Source: Muribaculaceae bacterium (GTDB taxonomy: Bacteria > Bacteroidota > Bacteroidia > Bacteroidales > Muribaculaceae). Taken from it: a stretch of 64,000 bases of DNA. The stretch covers positions 1 to 64,000 of the forward strand of contig JAFZAC010000028.1 in the NCBI GenBank assembly GCA_017548365.1, given 5' to 3'. The translations under genes were made by a program, and so were the position numbers. Positions 53,109 to 61,950 of the stretch are shown in pieces; the first letter of the stretch is position 1, and every line of letters starts with the position of its first letter. The notes beneath the pieces were generated by a model. The model did not search any database, was not told the origin of the DNA, and was given only the letters and a program-made list of their open reading frames with translations.

Positions 53109-54821
53109 ATGTCTATTTGGGTTGTATTCAAGCTTATTGGCTCGCTTGCCTTGCTCATGTTCGGTATGAAGTCTATGAGCGAAAGTCTTCAGAAGATGGC
53201 TGGTCCTCAGTTGCGCCGCGTACTGGGTGCTATGACCACTAACCGTTTCACGGGAGTGCTAACTGGTATGTTTGTTACTGCTGCCGTTCAGAGTTCAACA
53301 GCGACGACATTGATGACGGTATCGTTTGTAAACGCAGGCCTATTGACTCTTATTCAAGCTATTTCGGTCATCATGGGTGCCCACATTGGTACTACCGTCT
53401 CGGCATGGATCATGAGCTTGGGATTCTCGTTCAATATTACCGACTTTGTATACCCCGCATTTGCACTCGGCATTGTGCTAATTTACATGAAGAAGCGCCG
53501 CGTGATTGGCGACTTCCTCTTTGGTGTGGCATTCTTGTTCTTGGGACTCGGCACATTGAAAGAGACAGGATTCGCCTTTGTGCATGACCCTGCAATGAGT
53601 GATTCTATCACGGCATTCTTCGCTAATTTCAATAATCCTTCTTTTTGGAACTCGTTGCTATTCCTTTTTATGGGTACAGTGCTCACATTGTGTGTGCAGT
53701 CGAGTGCCGCAATCATGGCAATTACCATGATATTGTGTTCAACAGGAGTGCTCCACATTGACCAGGGTATCATGCTCGTATTAGGAGAGAACATTGGAAC
53801 CACTATCACTGCCAATATTGTAGCGTTGGGAGCCAACGTTCAAGCCAGAAGAGCAGCATTTGCACACCTCACAACCAATGTGATAGGTGTCACTTGGGCT
53901 TTGATATTCTTGAAACCGTTTGTGAACACAGTTTGTGGATTTGTGGGATTTGACCAAGCAATACAACCTGGAGACCCTGGCTATGATGCCAATCTTCTTA
54001 AAATCTCTGTGGTGCTTGCCGCCTTTCACTCGGCATTCAATATCACCAATACCTTCCTTCTCATTTGGTTTGTGCCTCAAATCGAGAAATTTGTGTGTAA
54101 AGTCATCAAGCCTCAGCGTGAAGACGAGGAGGACGACTTCAAGCTGCATTTCATCACTTCGGGTATAATGAAGACGCCAGAGCTCTCGGTGTTCGAGGCG
54201 CAGAAGGAGATACAATCCTTTGGCGAACGCATCAGGAGCATGTTTGGAATGGTACGAGAACTTCTCGATGAAGAAGATAAAGACAAGTTCGTGAAACTTT
54301 ACTCGCGCATCGAGAAATATGAAGAAATAAGCGATCAAATGGAGATTGATATTGCCAATTATCTTCACGACGTGAGCGATGCCCACCTGAGCGACGACAC
54401 CAAGGCCAAGATGCGCGCCATGCTTCGCGAGATTTCCGAGATTGAGAGTATTGGCGACAGCTGCTACAAGATAGCACGCATTATCAACCGCTACGTGACT
54501 GGCAAAGAGCAATTCTCAGAAACGCAAATCAAGAAAATCAAGACAATGATGGGGCTTATCGACAGTAGCCTTGCCGAGATGAACAAAATCCTGGTTAGCT
54601 ACAAGGAGCAGAACGACATTAACCGGACCTACAATCTTGAGAACGAAATTGACAACTATCGCGATATGATAAAGTCGGAGAACTTCAACGACCTCAATGA
54701 ACTGAAGTACAGCTACACCATTGGTACTATGTACTGCGACTTATTTGATGAATTTGAGACTGTGGGAGACTATGTGCTCAATGTGGTAGAAGCACGCATG
54801 GGAGTCAAGAAGAAAGACTGA
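53109..54821 (+). CDS. Na/Pi cotransporter family protein with PhoU domain
   Basis: A 570-residue membrane protein of the Na+/phosphate symporter type. The two halves of the transport domain each carry the family motif, AAVQSSTATTLMTVSFVNAG (near residue 55-75) and CVQSSAAIMAITMILCSTG (near 195-215), with a GENIGTTITANI motif after the second; about eight membrane helices lie in the first 340 residues. The C-terminal 220 residues form a PhoU-like helical domain (LREISEIESIGDSCYKIARI) thought to sense or restrain phosphate transport. It has a close tandem paralogue downstream. Whether both move phosphate is unknown. Confidence 0.92.
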   Translation: MSIWVVFKLIGSLALLMFGMKSMSESLQKMAGPQLRRVLGAMTTNRFTGVLTGMFVTAAVQSSTATTLMTVSFVNAGLLTLIQAISVIMGAHIGTTVSAWIMSLGFSFNITDFVYPAFALGIVLIYMKKRRVIGDFLFGVAFLFLGLGTLKETGFAFVHDPAMSDSITAFFANFNNPSFWNSLLFLFMGTVLTLCVQSSAAIMAITMILCSTGVLHIDQGIMLVLGENIGTTITANIVALGANVQARRAAFAHLTTNVIGVTWALIFLKPFVNTVCGFVGFDQAIQPGDPGYDANLLKISVVLAAFHSAFNITNTFLLIWFVPQIEKFVCKVIKPQREDEEDDFKLHFITSGIMKTPELSVFEAQKEIQSFGERIRSMFGMVRELLDEEDKDKFVKLYSRIEKYEEISDQMEIDIANYLHDVSDAHLSDDTKAKMRAMLREISEIESIGDSCYKIARIINRYVTGKEQFSETQIKKIKTMMGLIDSSLAEMNKILVSYKEQNDINRTYNLENEIDNYRDMIKSENFNDLNELKYSYTIGTMYCDLFDEFETVGDYVLNVVEARMGVKKKD

Positions 54822-54952
54822 AACAAAGGATATATCAGTATAAAGTTGAAAAGTGGGACATGCTGGGAATCTCCTTGCATCTCCCTTTTTATTGTTGTAA
54901 TCTAATCCTTAAATTATTATGGGCATTTCTACATAAAATTAATTTTTTTCTT

Positions 54953-54960
54953 TATATTTG
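54953..54960 (+). promoter_or_regulatory. -7 box of the second Na/Pi cotransporter gene
   Basis: TATATTTG fits TAnnTTTG. The TTG codon that opens the reading frame at 54958 lies inside this box, so the true start is the ATG at 55003. A separate promoter means the two copies can be expressed independently. Confidence 0.55.
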
Positions 54961-55002
54961 CACCAAAATATAACCGAAGCAATTAACAATAAATCATTTC
55001 AT

Positions 55003-56712
55003 ATGTCTATCTTGGTTGTTTTTAAACTTATTGGCTCGCTGGCATTGCTCATGTTCGGTATGAAATCGATGAGCGAGAGTCTTCAAAAAATGGCTGGTCC
55101 GCAACTGCGCCGTGTGCTGGGCGCCATGACCACAAACCGTTTCACTGGAATGCTCACCGGTATTGCCGTGACTGCAGCAGTTCAGAGTTCTACCGCCACC
55201 ACTCTGATGACGGTATCGTTTGTTAATGCAGGATTGCTTACCTTGATTCAAGCCATTTCGGTGATTATGGGTGCGAACATTGGAACCACAGTCACAGCAT
55301 GGATCATGAGTCTTGGATTTTCATTCAATATCACCGATTTTGTCTACCCAGCTTTCTTCATTGGAATCATCCTGATTTACATGAAAAAGCGCCGAGTGAT
55401 TGGTGACTTCCTATTTGGTGTAGCATTCCTGTTCCTGGGACTCGGCACATTGAAAGAAACAGGCACCTCTTTTGCCAACGATCCTGCAATGCGCGACACC
55501 ATAATGGCGTTCTTCTCACAATTCGACGCCTCGATTTGGAGTTCACTGCTGTTCTTGGTAATTGGCAGCGTACTTACGCTGTGTGTGCAGTCCAGTGCTG
55601 CCATGATGGCCATCACCATGATATTGTGCTCTACAGGCGTGATGAGCATCGACCAGGGCATCATGCTTGTACTGGGTGAGAACATTGGTACTACTATCAC
55701 TGCCAACATTGCAGCAATGGGAGCAAACGTCCAAGCACGGCGTGCCGCTCTTGCCCACTTGACCTACAACCTCATTGGCGTGATTTGGGCTCTGTGTCTG
55801 CTCAAACCCTTTGTGGGGTTGGTGTGTGACTTTGTGGGCTTTGAACGCGCCATGGACGCTTCCCATCCCAACTATGCCGAGAACCTCGCTAAAATCTCGG
55901 TTGTGCTTGCTGGATTCCACTCGGCGTTCAATATCACAAACACAGCCATCCTCATCTGGTTCATACCTCAAATCGAGAAACTCGTGTGCGCTATTATCAA
56001 ACCACGCCGTGAGGATGACGAGGATGATTTCAAGTTGCATTTCATCACCTCGGGCATTATGAAGACGCCAGAGCTTTCGGTGCTTGAAGCACAAAAAGAA
56101 ATCAGGTCGTTTGGCGAGCGCATCCAGAGCATGTTCGGCTTGGTGCGTACCCTGCTTGATGAAGACGACAAGGACAAGTTTGTCAAACTTTATTCCCGCA
56201 TTGAGAAATATGAGGAGATTAGCGACCAAATGGAAGTTGACATCGCCAATTACTTGCACGACGTGAGTGATGCCCATCTAAGCGACGACACCAAGGCCAA
56301 GATGCGCGCCATGCTTCGCGAGATTTCCGAAATTGAGAGTATTGGCGACAGCTGCTATAAGATAGCTCGAATCATCAACCGTTACAACTCCAGCAAGGAG
56401 CAATTCTCGGGCTACCAGGTAAAAAACATCAAGACCATGATGGAACTCGTTGACAAGAGTCTTGCCGAAATGAATAAAATCCTCGTCAGCTACAAGGAGC
56501 AGAACGACATCAATCACGCTTACAACATCGAGAACGAGATTGACAACTACCGCGACAAGATGAAGGCTGAGAACTTCAGTGAAGTAAACGACCAAAAGTA
56601 CAGCTATGCCATCGGAACCATGTACAGCGACATTTTCGACGAGTGCGAGACCGTGGGTGACTATGTTCTAAACGTAGTCGAGGCACGCATGGGTGTTAAG
56701 AAGAAAGATTAG
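55003..56712 (+). CDS. Na/Pi cotransporter family protein with PhoU domain, tandem paralogue
   Basis: A 569-residue copy of the preceding transporter. Start MSILVVFKLIGSLALLMFG is nearly identical to the first copy, and the motifs AAVQSSTATTLMTVSFVNAG, CVQSSAAMMAITMILCSTG and the PhoU-like tail are all kept. The two proteins are alike over their full length, most strongly at the N-terminus and in the PhoU-like part, and differ most in the central membrane region. Part of the PhoU-coding DNA is identical over 50 bases (54390-54439 and 56281-56330), which suggests recent duplication or gene conversion. Promoter and start are separate from the first copy. Confidence 0.92.
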   Translation: MSILVVFKLIGSLALLMFGMKSMSESLQKMAGPQLRRVLGAMTTNRFTGMLTGIAVTAAVQSSTATTLMTVSFVNAGLLTLIQAISVIMGANIGTTVTAWIMSLGFSFNITDFVYPAFFIGIILIYMKKRRVIGDFLFGVAFLFLGLGTLKETGTSFANDPAMRDTIMAFFSQFDASIWSSLLFLVIGSVLTLCVQSSAAMMAITMILCSTGVMSIDQGIMLVLGENIGTTITANIAAMGANVQARRAALAHLTYNLIGVIWALCLLKPFVGLVCDFVGFERAMDASHPNYAENLAKISVVLAGFHSAFNITNTAILIWFIPQIEKLVCAIIKPRREDDEDDFKLHFITSGIMKTPELSVLEAQKEIRSFGERIQSMFGLVRTLLDEDDKDKFVKLYSRIEKYEEISDQMEVDIANYLHDVSDAHLSDDTKAKMRAMLREISEIESIGDSCYKIARIINRYNSSKEQFSGYQVKNIKTMMELVDKSLAEMNKILVSYKEQNDINHAYNIENEIDNYRDKMKAENFSEVNDQKYSYAIGTMYSDIFDECETVGDYVLNVVEARMGVKKKD

Positions 56713-56808
56713 CCTTCTATAAGGTGAAATAAGCTGCAAAGCATTATGATTAACAAATATTCATTTAATTCATTATTATATATTAACTCATTAATTTCAA
56801 GACACAAA

Positions 56809-57351
56809 ATGAAAGAATTAAAAGGCACAAAAACTGAGAAAAACCTACTTGAGGCATTTGCCGGTGAGTCGATGGCTCGTAATAAATATGATTACTTCGC
56901 CAGCAAGGCCAAGAAGGACGGCTATGTTCAGATTGCTGCTATTTTTGAGGAGACAGCAAAGAACGAAAAAGAGCATGCCAAGCTATGGTTCAAGTATCTC
57001 GAAGGCGGAGCAATCAAGGCAACAACCGACAATCTTGCTGCCGCTGCCGCTGGCGAGAACTTTGAGTGGACCGACATGTATGACCGCATGGCTCGCGAGG
57101 CCGAGGAGGAAGGGTTCATCGAGATTGCCGAAAAAATGCGTGGCGTAGCAGCTATCGAAAAAGAGCACGAGGAGCGCTATCGCAAGCTGTTGAAGAATAT
57201 TGAGGACGAAGTTGTATTCTCTCGCGACGGTGACGTGATTTGGCACTGCCTCAACTGCGGCCACATCGTGGTTGGCAAAAAGGCTCCCGAGATGTGCCCA
57301 GTGTGCAACCATCCACAGTCTTTCTTCCAAATCAAGGCCGAGAACTACTAA
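56809..57351 (+). CDS. rbr: Rubrerythrin
   Basis: A 180-residue non-haem iron protein that reduces hydrogen peroxide in anaerobes. The N-terminal ferritin-like four-helix bundle has the diiron ligand motifs [48 protein letters not shown] and [10 protein letters not shown]. The C-terminal rubredoxin domain has [12 protein letters not shown] and [13 protein letters not shown], four Cys that bind one iron. Length is typical. Upstream codons are readable, but the ATG at 56809 opens the conserved [17 protein letters not shown]. It stands alone with a good terminator. Confidence 0.95.
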   Translation: MKELKGTKTEKNLLEAFAGESMARNKYDYFASKAKKDGYVQIAAIFEETAKNEKEHAKLWFKYLEGGAIKATTDNLAAAAAGENFEWTDMYDRMAREAEEEGFIEIAEKMRGVAAIEKEHEERYRKLLKNIEDEVVFSRDGDVIWHCLNCGHIVVGKKAPEMCPVCNHPQSFFQIKAENY

Positions 57352-57382
57352 TAAAACTGTTATCTATTCCCTAAAAAAGTAA

Positions 57383-57416
57383 CCTCTGCACAATTTTGTG
57401 TGGAGGCTTCTTTTTT
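57383..57416 (+). terminator. Rho-independent terminator of rbr
   Basis: CCTCTGCACA (57383-57392) pairs with TGTGTGGAGG (57397-57406), 10 pairs including two G-U, with a short loop and a T-run (57411-57416). Confidence 0.82.
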
Positions 57417-57513
57417 AGCCCTATAAACAAAAAAATGTGAGCCACATAACTCACATTTTAAGTTTTTTTCTTTATCTTTGCGCTCAATAAATAACCATAA
57501 AAATTCATTAGTC

Positions 57514-58380
57514 ATGAAAAGAATAACTATTTTTATTATGCTTGTCGCTATTTTAGCATCGTCGGCAAGTGCTTTGTCGGTAAGGAAAAAGACAGTCAGA
57601 GGTGTCAATGCTCAGCAAGCTACTGCTGGTCCTGCGACCGACTTTGACCAGGCAATCTACGCGTTTTGCAATGATGACCTAGCCACTGCAACCGAGGCCA
57701 TTAACCGTCATATCAAAAACAACCCTAAAGATGCATTCGGATGGACATGCTTGGCAGCCATCTATGGCGAGCTTGATGACGAGCATCAGGCATTGCAAGC
57801 CTTGTCGAAGGCTAAATCATGCCACATCGATGAGAGTGATCCCACTATGCTAAACTGGATGTATTTCACACATTCATCGGTTCATCTTCAGGCTCAAGAC
57901 ACCATCAGCGCCATTGAGGACCTCAACATGGCGTTGAAATATGACAAGACCGATGTCGACAGCTACATGCGTCGTGGCAACATCTTCAAGAAGATGAGAC
58001 GATGGGACGAGGCAATGGTAGATTACGGAATGGCCGTTCAGCTCAATCGTAATGAGGTAGAAGGCTATCTGGGACTTGGAACTGTAGCAGGCTCGCTCGG
58101 TAAGCGCAAAGACGCCATAAAGGCCTACACCATGGCAATAGATCTTGAGCCCGACGTTGCCGAGTGCTATGCACTTCGTGCCGTTGAATATTATAACGAC
58201 TGGGACTACAACAAAGCAGTAAAAGACGTCATAAGCGCTCTTGAAAGAGACAAAGACTGCACACGTGCCCTGTGGATTCTTGAATACCTCAAAAGAGACG
58301 CTCCCGAAGAGGTTGAGAAAGAGTTCAAGAATAAAGCCAAGAAGACCAAAGACTCTTCATGGCTCGAAATCATTGAATGA
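57514..58380 (+). CDS. Secreted tetratricopeptide repeat protein
   Basis: A 288-residue exported protein beginning MKRITIFIMLVAILASSASA. From residue 40 it is a set of TPR units (FGWTCLAAIYGELDDEHQAL, DTISAIEDLNMALKYDKTDV, NIFKKMRRWDEAMVDYGMAV, TVAGSLGKRKDAIKAYTMAI). The readable frame opens at a TTG (57478) that lies in the -7 box TATCTTTG (57473-57480), so the ATG at 57514 is taken. Function unknown; probably a periplasmic scaffold. Confidence 0.82.
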   Translation: MKRITIFIMLVAILASSASALSVRKKTVRGVNAQQATAGPATDFDQAIYAFCNDDLATATEAINRHIKNNPKDAFGWTCLAAIYGELDDEHQALQALSKAKSCHIDESDPTMLNWMYFTHSSVHLQAQDTISAIEDLNMALKYDKTDVDSYMRRGNIFKKMRRWDEAMVDYGMAVQLNRNEVEGYLGLGTVAGSLGKRKDAIKAYTMAIDLEPDVAECYALRAVEYYNDWDYNKAVKDVISALERDKDCTRALWILEYLKRDAPEEVEKEFKNKAKKTKDSSWLEIIE

Positions 58381-58420
58381 TATAGTCAGATTAATATCAT
58401 AGAGCCCCTATATTTTCAAC

Positions 58421-59788
58421 GTGCAACCACAAAACAGGCTCAACGAACTTGACAAAGCACCCATAGGCAAGCTGTTGTTTAAATACAGCTTGCCTTCGGT
58501 TGTTGGCATGGTTGTGATGTCGCTCTACAACATCATCGACCGCATGTTCATTGGACAAGGCGTCGGTCCTGATGCTATTGCCGGTCTAGCCATCACATTC
58601 CCTGTGATGAACATCTCGGCAGCATTTGGAGTGCTCATTGGCGGTGGAGCTGGAGCACGCACGTCGATAGTGCTTGGGCAAGGCAAGAAACGCACTGCTG
58701 AGCTCATCCTTGGTAACAGCCTTGTGATGACATTAGTGTTTGGCACGTTCTACATTGGCTTGTTTGCCATTTTCATGGACGAAGTCCTCATCCTCTTCGG
58801 CGCGAGCAAGACCTCTCTACCTTATGCTCGCGACTTCATGATGTACATTCTTCCAGGACTGATGTTCAACAACTTGACGTTCTCGTTTTGCAACATCATG
58901 CGCGCCACCGGATATCCTAAGAAAGCCATGTGGGCCAATTTCATAGGAGCCGGCATGAACGTGATTCTGGCCCCCATTTTCATTTTCGGGCTCAAATGGG
59001 GCATAAAGGGAGCAGCCATAGCTACCGACCTGTCGATGCTTGTCTCCATGATTTATGTTCAATTGCATTTCTTCAGTCCTAAAAGCGAGATTCACTACAG
59101 CCGTGGCATTTACCGCCTGAGCGCCGAAATTCTGTTGCCTATCATTGCTGTTGGTGCAGCACCATGTATTGTAAATACTGCTGGATGTGTGATAAACGCC
59201 ATTCTTAACAACACAGTGTATAAACATGGTGGAGACTCGAGCGTGGCAGCAATGGGTGTGTTAATGACATTCTCACAGCTTGCCATCATGTTTGTGATAG
59301 GTGTGTGCATGGGTATGCAGCCCATTGTGGGCTTCAACTATGGAGCAAAACGTTTTGACCGTCTCAAACGAGCCTATTGGCTCACTGTTGCCGTCAGCAC
59401 CTTTGTGTGCTTCCTTGCCACTATCGCCAGTGTGTTCTTCCCAAGATATGTGGCGATGATCTTCACCACCGACAGCACTCTTATCGCTGCATGCGAGCAT
59501 GCGATGCCCATCGCCAACATAGTATTCTGGATTGCCGGTTTCCAGATTGTCACCACCAATTTCTTCCAATCGCTAGGCGAAGCAGGAAAGTCAATCTTCA
59601 TGAGCCTTTCACGCCAAGTAATCTTCCTACTGCCGTTCCTGCTCATACTGCCACCCATTTTCAAACTTGACGGGGTGTGGTACTCTTTCCCTGTGAGTGA
59701 TTTACTAGCCTCTCTCATTGGACTGGTTCTTCTTATAATTGAAATGCGCAAAATCAACCGCCTTGTCGCTACAAGTCAGGTTAGTTAA
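58421..59788 (+). CDS. MATE family efflux transporter
   Basis: A 455-residue membrane protein with about twelve helices. MATE signatures: LPSVVGMVVMSLYNIIDRMF, IAGLAITFPVMNISAAFG, GGGAGARTSIVLGQGKK, FSFCNIMRATGYPKKAMW and, in the second half, MGVLMTFSQLAIMFVIGVCMGMQPIVGFNYGA. Such proteins export cations or drugs in exchange for Na+ or H+. The start is a GTG, with a plausible spacing to the preceding gene; no ATG gives a complete first helix. The substrate is not known. Confidence 0.92.
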   Translation: MQPQNRLNELDKAPIGKLLFKYSLPSVVGMVVMSLYNIIDRMFIGQGVGPDAIAGLAITFPVMNISAAFGVLIGGGAGARTSIVLGQGKKRTAELILGNSLVMTLVFGTFYIGLFAIFMDEVLILFGASKTSLPYARDFMMYILPGLMFNNLTFSFCNIMRATGYPKKAMWANFIGAGMNVILAPIFIFGLKWGIKGAAIATDLSMLVSMIYVQLHFFSPKSEIHYSRGIYRLSAEILLPIIAVGAAPCIVNTAGCVINAILNNTVYKHGGDSSVAAMGVLMTFSQLAIMFVIGVCMGMQPIVGFNYGAKRFDRLKRAYWLTVAVSTFVCFLATIASVFFPRYVAMIFTTDSTLIAACEHAMPIANIVFWIAGFQIVTTNFFQSLGEAGKSIFMSLSRQVIFLLPFLLILPPIFKLDGVWYSFPVSDLLASLIGLVLLIIEMRKINRLVATSQVS

Positions 59789-59877
59789 AGCTAGTTGTGA
59801 AGAGTTGTTTTGCGTTATTTTTTGACTAAAAAATCAAAAAATCGCCCAAAATCGTTGATTATTAGCGATAATGTTCT

Positions 59878-59885
59878 TATCTTTG
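59878..59885 (+). promoter_or_regulatory. -7 box upstream of the DUF177-rpmF genes
   Basis: TATCTTTG fits TAnnTTTG. Transcription would begin near 59890, about 35 bases before the ATG at 59926. Confidence 0.55.
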
Positions 59886-59925
59886 CGCCGATTTTAACGA
59901 GAAATAGTTGGTAAAAGTGGCTGAA

Positions 59926-60489
59926 ATGAAGTTATCCATTTCATCATTACCGTTTGGAAAACAAGAATTTAACTATCATCTAGACGGTGATTTTTTCAAC
60001 GAAATCGAGGCCTCCGAAGTACGCTCCGGAAGTGTTGATGTCGCCCTAAGCGTCAATCACCGTCAGGAGGGTATCTACGAGCTCGACTTCGTGTGCAATG
60101 GTGTTATAACTATTCCATGCGACCGTTGCCTTGACGATATGGACCACGTTGTTGACACAAACTACCAGCTCACCGTTAAAATGGGCGATGCACTTGACGA
60201 CAGCATAGACAACGTTCTAGTGATACCGTCGTCGTGGAGGACATTAGACCTGGGACCTATAGTTCGCGACACCGTTTTGCTCACTATTCCGATGATGCAC
60301 ACTCATTCCCCAGGAGAGTGCAACGAGGACATGCTTGGCCGGCTTGAGGAGCACGCTGCCCGCGGCTATAGTAACGACGAGGACTTTGAGACTCCACCAT
60401 CACAAAACGAAACCGCTGAAGGCGGAGCCATCGACCCCCGATGGTCGGCCTTACAGCAATTGATAGAAAACAAGAACAATAAAAAATAG
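59926..60489 (+). CDS. DUF177 (YceD-like) protein
   Basis: A 187-residue protein of the YceD/DUF177 family, regularly found in front of rpmF. The Cys pair in CDRCLDDM (near residue 65) and the VRDTVLLTIPMMH segment with a following CNED match the family, which is thought to help rRNA or ribosome maturation (23S rRNA processing has been shown in plants and E. coli). Upstream GTG and TTG codons are in frame, but the ATG at 59926 opens MKLSISSLPFG as in relatives. rpmF begins 8 bases after its stop. Confidence 0.9.
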   Translation: MKLSISSLPFGKQEFNYHLDGDFFNEIEASEVRSGSVDVALSVNHRQEGIYELDFVCNGVITIPCDRCLDDMDHVVDTNYQLTVKMGDALDDSIDNVLVIPSSWRTLDLGPIVRDTVLLTIPMMHTHSPGECNEDMLGRLEEHAARGYSNDEDFETPPSQNETAEGGAIDPRWSALQQLIENKNNKK

Positions 60490-60497
60490 TTTAAAAA

Positions 60498-60683
60498 ATG
60501 GCACATCCTAAACGTAGACAATCTAAGACTCGCACAGCCAAGAGAAGAACTCATGACAAGGCTGTTGCCCCAACCATCGCACGCTGCAGCAACTGCGGCG
60601 CATGGCATGTTTATCACACTGTATGCCCCGAGTGTGGATACTATCGTGGCAAGAAGGTGTTTGACGATGAGGCTGCTGTTTAA
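60498..60683 (+). CDS. rpmF: 50S ribosomal protein L32
   Basis: A 61-residue ribosomal protein beginning MAHPKRRQSKTRTAKRRTHD, with a zinc ribbon CSNCGAWHVYHTVCPECG and a GKKVF ending. It is the zinc-binding form, in contrast to the zinc-free L33 and L28 forms at the other end of the window. It lies 8 bases downstream of the DUF177 gene and before fabH, the usual Bacteroidetes order (plsX is absent). Confidence 0.96.
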   Translation: MAHPKRRQSKTRTAKRRTHDKAVAPTIARCSNCGAWHVYHTVCPECGYYRGKKVFDDEAAV

Positions 60684-60719
60684 CACCATTTTTAGTCTCA
60701 TTATCGATTAAATGACAAT

Positions 60720-60816
60720 TCAATCCTAAATATTAACCTCCTGCCTTTTACATTTATTATGAAACGGCAGTCCTATTGAGGCACATATTTAGGATTGATT
60801 ATTCATGCCTTTTTTT
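60720..60816 (+). terminator. Long nested hairpin between rpmF and fabH
   Basis: Bases 60720-60733 and 60785-60798 (TCAATCCTAAATAT against its exact complement) form a perfect 14-bp stem. Inside, CCTC (60737-60740) pairs with GAGG (60778-60781) and CTGCC (60741-60745) with GGCAG (60766-60770). A T-run lies at 60810-60816, 11 bases after the stem. It could be a terminator for rpmF, a processing site, or a leader element for fabH. Confidence 0.6.
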
Positions 60817-60848
60817 ATTTAAACAAGTTCTAGAAATTTTCACGCTTT

Positions 60849-61844
60849 ATGCTTAACGCAAAGATAACAGGCATAGCATCGTACGTTCCCGATGACGTGC
60901 TCGACAACGAGGAGCTATCTCGAATGGTCGACACCAGCGACGAGTGGATCACCACCCGCGTGGGAATCAAGGAAAGGCGTGTCCTCAAGAATGGGAAAGG
61001 TTCCTCTTTCCTAGGCACACAAGCAGTAACAAAGCTGCTTAATGAGACGGGCACCAACCCCAACGATGTAGACCTTCTCATTTGTGTGACTTCTAACCCC
61101 GATTATCGTTTTCCATCTACCGCCTCGGTTATCATGCACAATTGTGGCATGGATGGTGCTAGCAAGAAATGCTATGGATTTGACATTCAAGCAGCTTGCG
61201 CAGGATTTGTAGTGGGCACTTATACAGCCAATGCCTACATCAAATCGGGACTTTACAAGAAGATTATTGTAGTGACCGCCGAAAAGATGACGAGCATGAC
61301 CGACTATCAAGATCGCGCCACATGCCCTCTCTTTGGCGATGCAGGAGCAGCTGTACTCATTGAGCCTACCGAGAACACCGAGGAAGGCATCATTGACGGC
61401 ATCTACCACATCGATGGCAGCGGTCTCGAGCACTTGGTTTACAAGGCTGGAGGCTCGGCAAAACCCGCATCAATTGAAACTGTTAAGGCTCGCGAGCACT
61501 TTGTGTATCAAGAGGGTCGCGCTGTGTATCGTCACGCTGTTGTCGATATGCTCACCTCCACCCGTGACGTGATGAAGCGCAACAATCTCACCAACGAGAA
61601 CATCGACTGGTTTGTGCCTCATCAGGCTAACCTGCGTATCATCGAGGCTGTGGGCAGCCGTCTGGGTATCGACGAGGAGAAAATTCTTGTTAACATTCAG
61701 AGCCGTGGTAATACCAGTGCTGCTTCTATCCCATTGTGTCTCGATGAGAACAAGCACCGCTTCAAGAAAGGTGACAAGATTGTCCTCACAGCCTTTGGAG
61801 CAGGTTTCACTTGGGGAGCCGAGTACATCGTCTGGGCTATCTAA
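60849..61844 (+). CDS. fabH: 3-oxoacyl-ACP synthase III
   Basis: A 331-residue condensing enzyme that starts fatty acid synthesis by joining acetyl-CoA (or another primer) with malonyl-ACP. The triad is complete: Cys117 (AACAGF), His258 (VPHQANLR) and Asn288 (GNTSA). The N-terminal ITGIASYVPDDVLDNEEL and FGDAGAAVLIEP also match. In Bacteroidetes the enzyme may prefer branched primers, but this cannot be judged here. It follows rpmF by 165 bases, separated by a large hairpin, and is followed by era after a terminator. Confidence 0.96.
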   Translation: MLNAKITGIASYVPDDVLDNEELSRMVDTSDEWITTRVGIKERRVLKNGKGSSFLGTQAVTKLLNETGTNPNDVDLLICVTSNPDYRFPSTASVIMHNCGMDGASKKCYGFDIQAACAGFVVGTYTANAYIKSGLYKKIIVVTAEKMTSMTDYQDRATCPLFGDAGAAVLIEPTENTEEGIIDGIYHIDGSGLEHLVYKAGGSAKPASIETVKAREHFVYQEGRAVYRHAVVDMLTSTRDVMKRNNLTNENIDWFVPHQANLRIIEAVGSRLGIDEEKILVNIQSRGNTSAASIPLCLDENKHRFKKGDKIVLTAFGAGFTWGAEYIVWAI

Positions 61845-61860
61845 AGCTTTGCCTAATCAT

Positions 61861-61914
61861 AAATGCGTTTGACCACTAAAGGCATCAACCATGCCTTGTG
61901 GCAACGCATTTTTT
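61861..61914 (+). terminator. Terminator between fabH and era
   Basis: AAATGCGTT (61861-61869) pairs with AACGCATTT (61903-61911) and encloses AAGGCAT/ATGCCTT (61879-61885 with 61891-61897); T-run at 61909-61915. Two nested perfect stems make this a strong terminator. Confidence 0.88.
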
Positions 61915-61950
61915 AAATGCATCAACTCAATATTTATAACTTAACACTTA

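Noticed and set aside
53781..54512. A 243-codon open frame antisense to the first Na/Pi cotransporter, with a like one at 55543-56277 in the second
   Set aside because: Both copies show it only because the sense genes are duplicated; no start context, promoter or protein family supports it.
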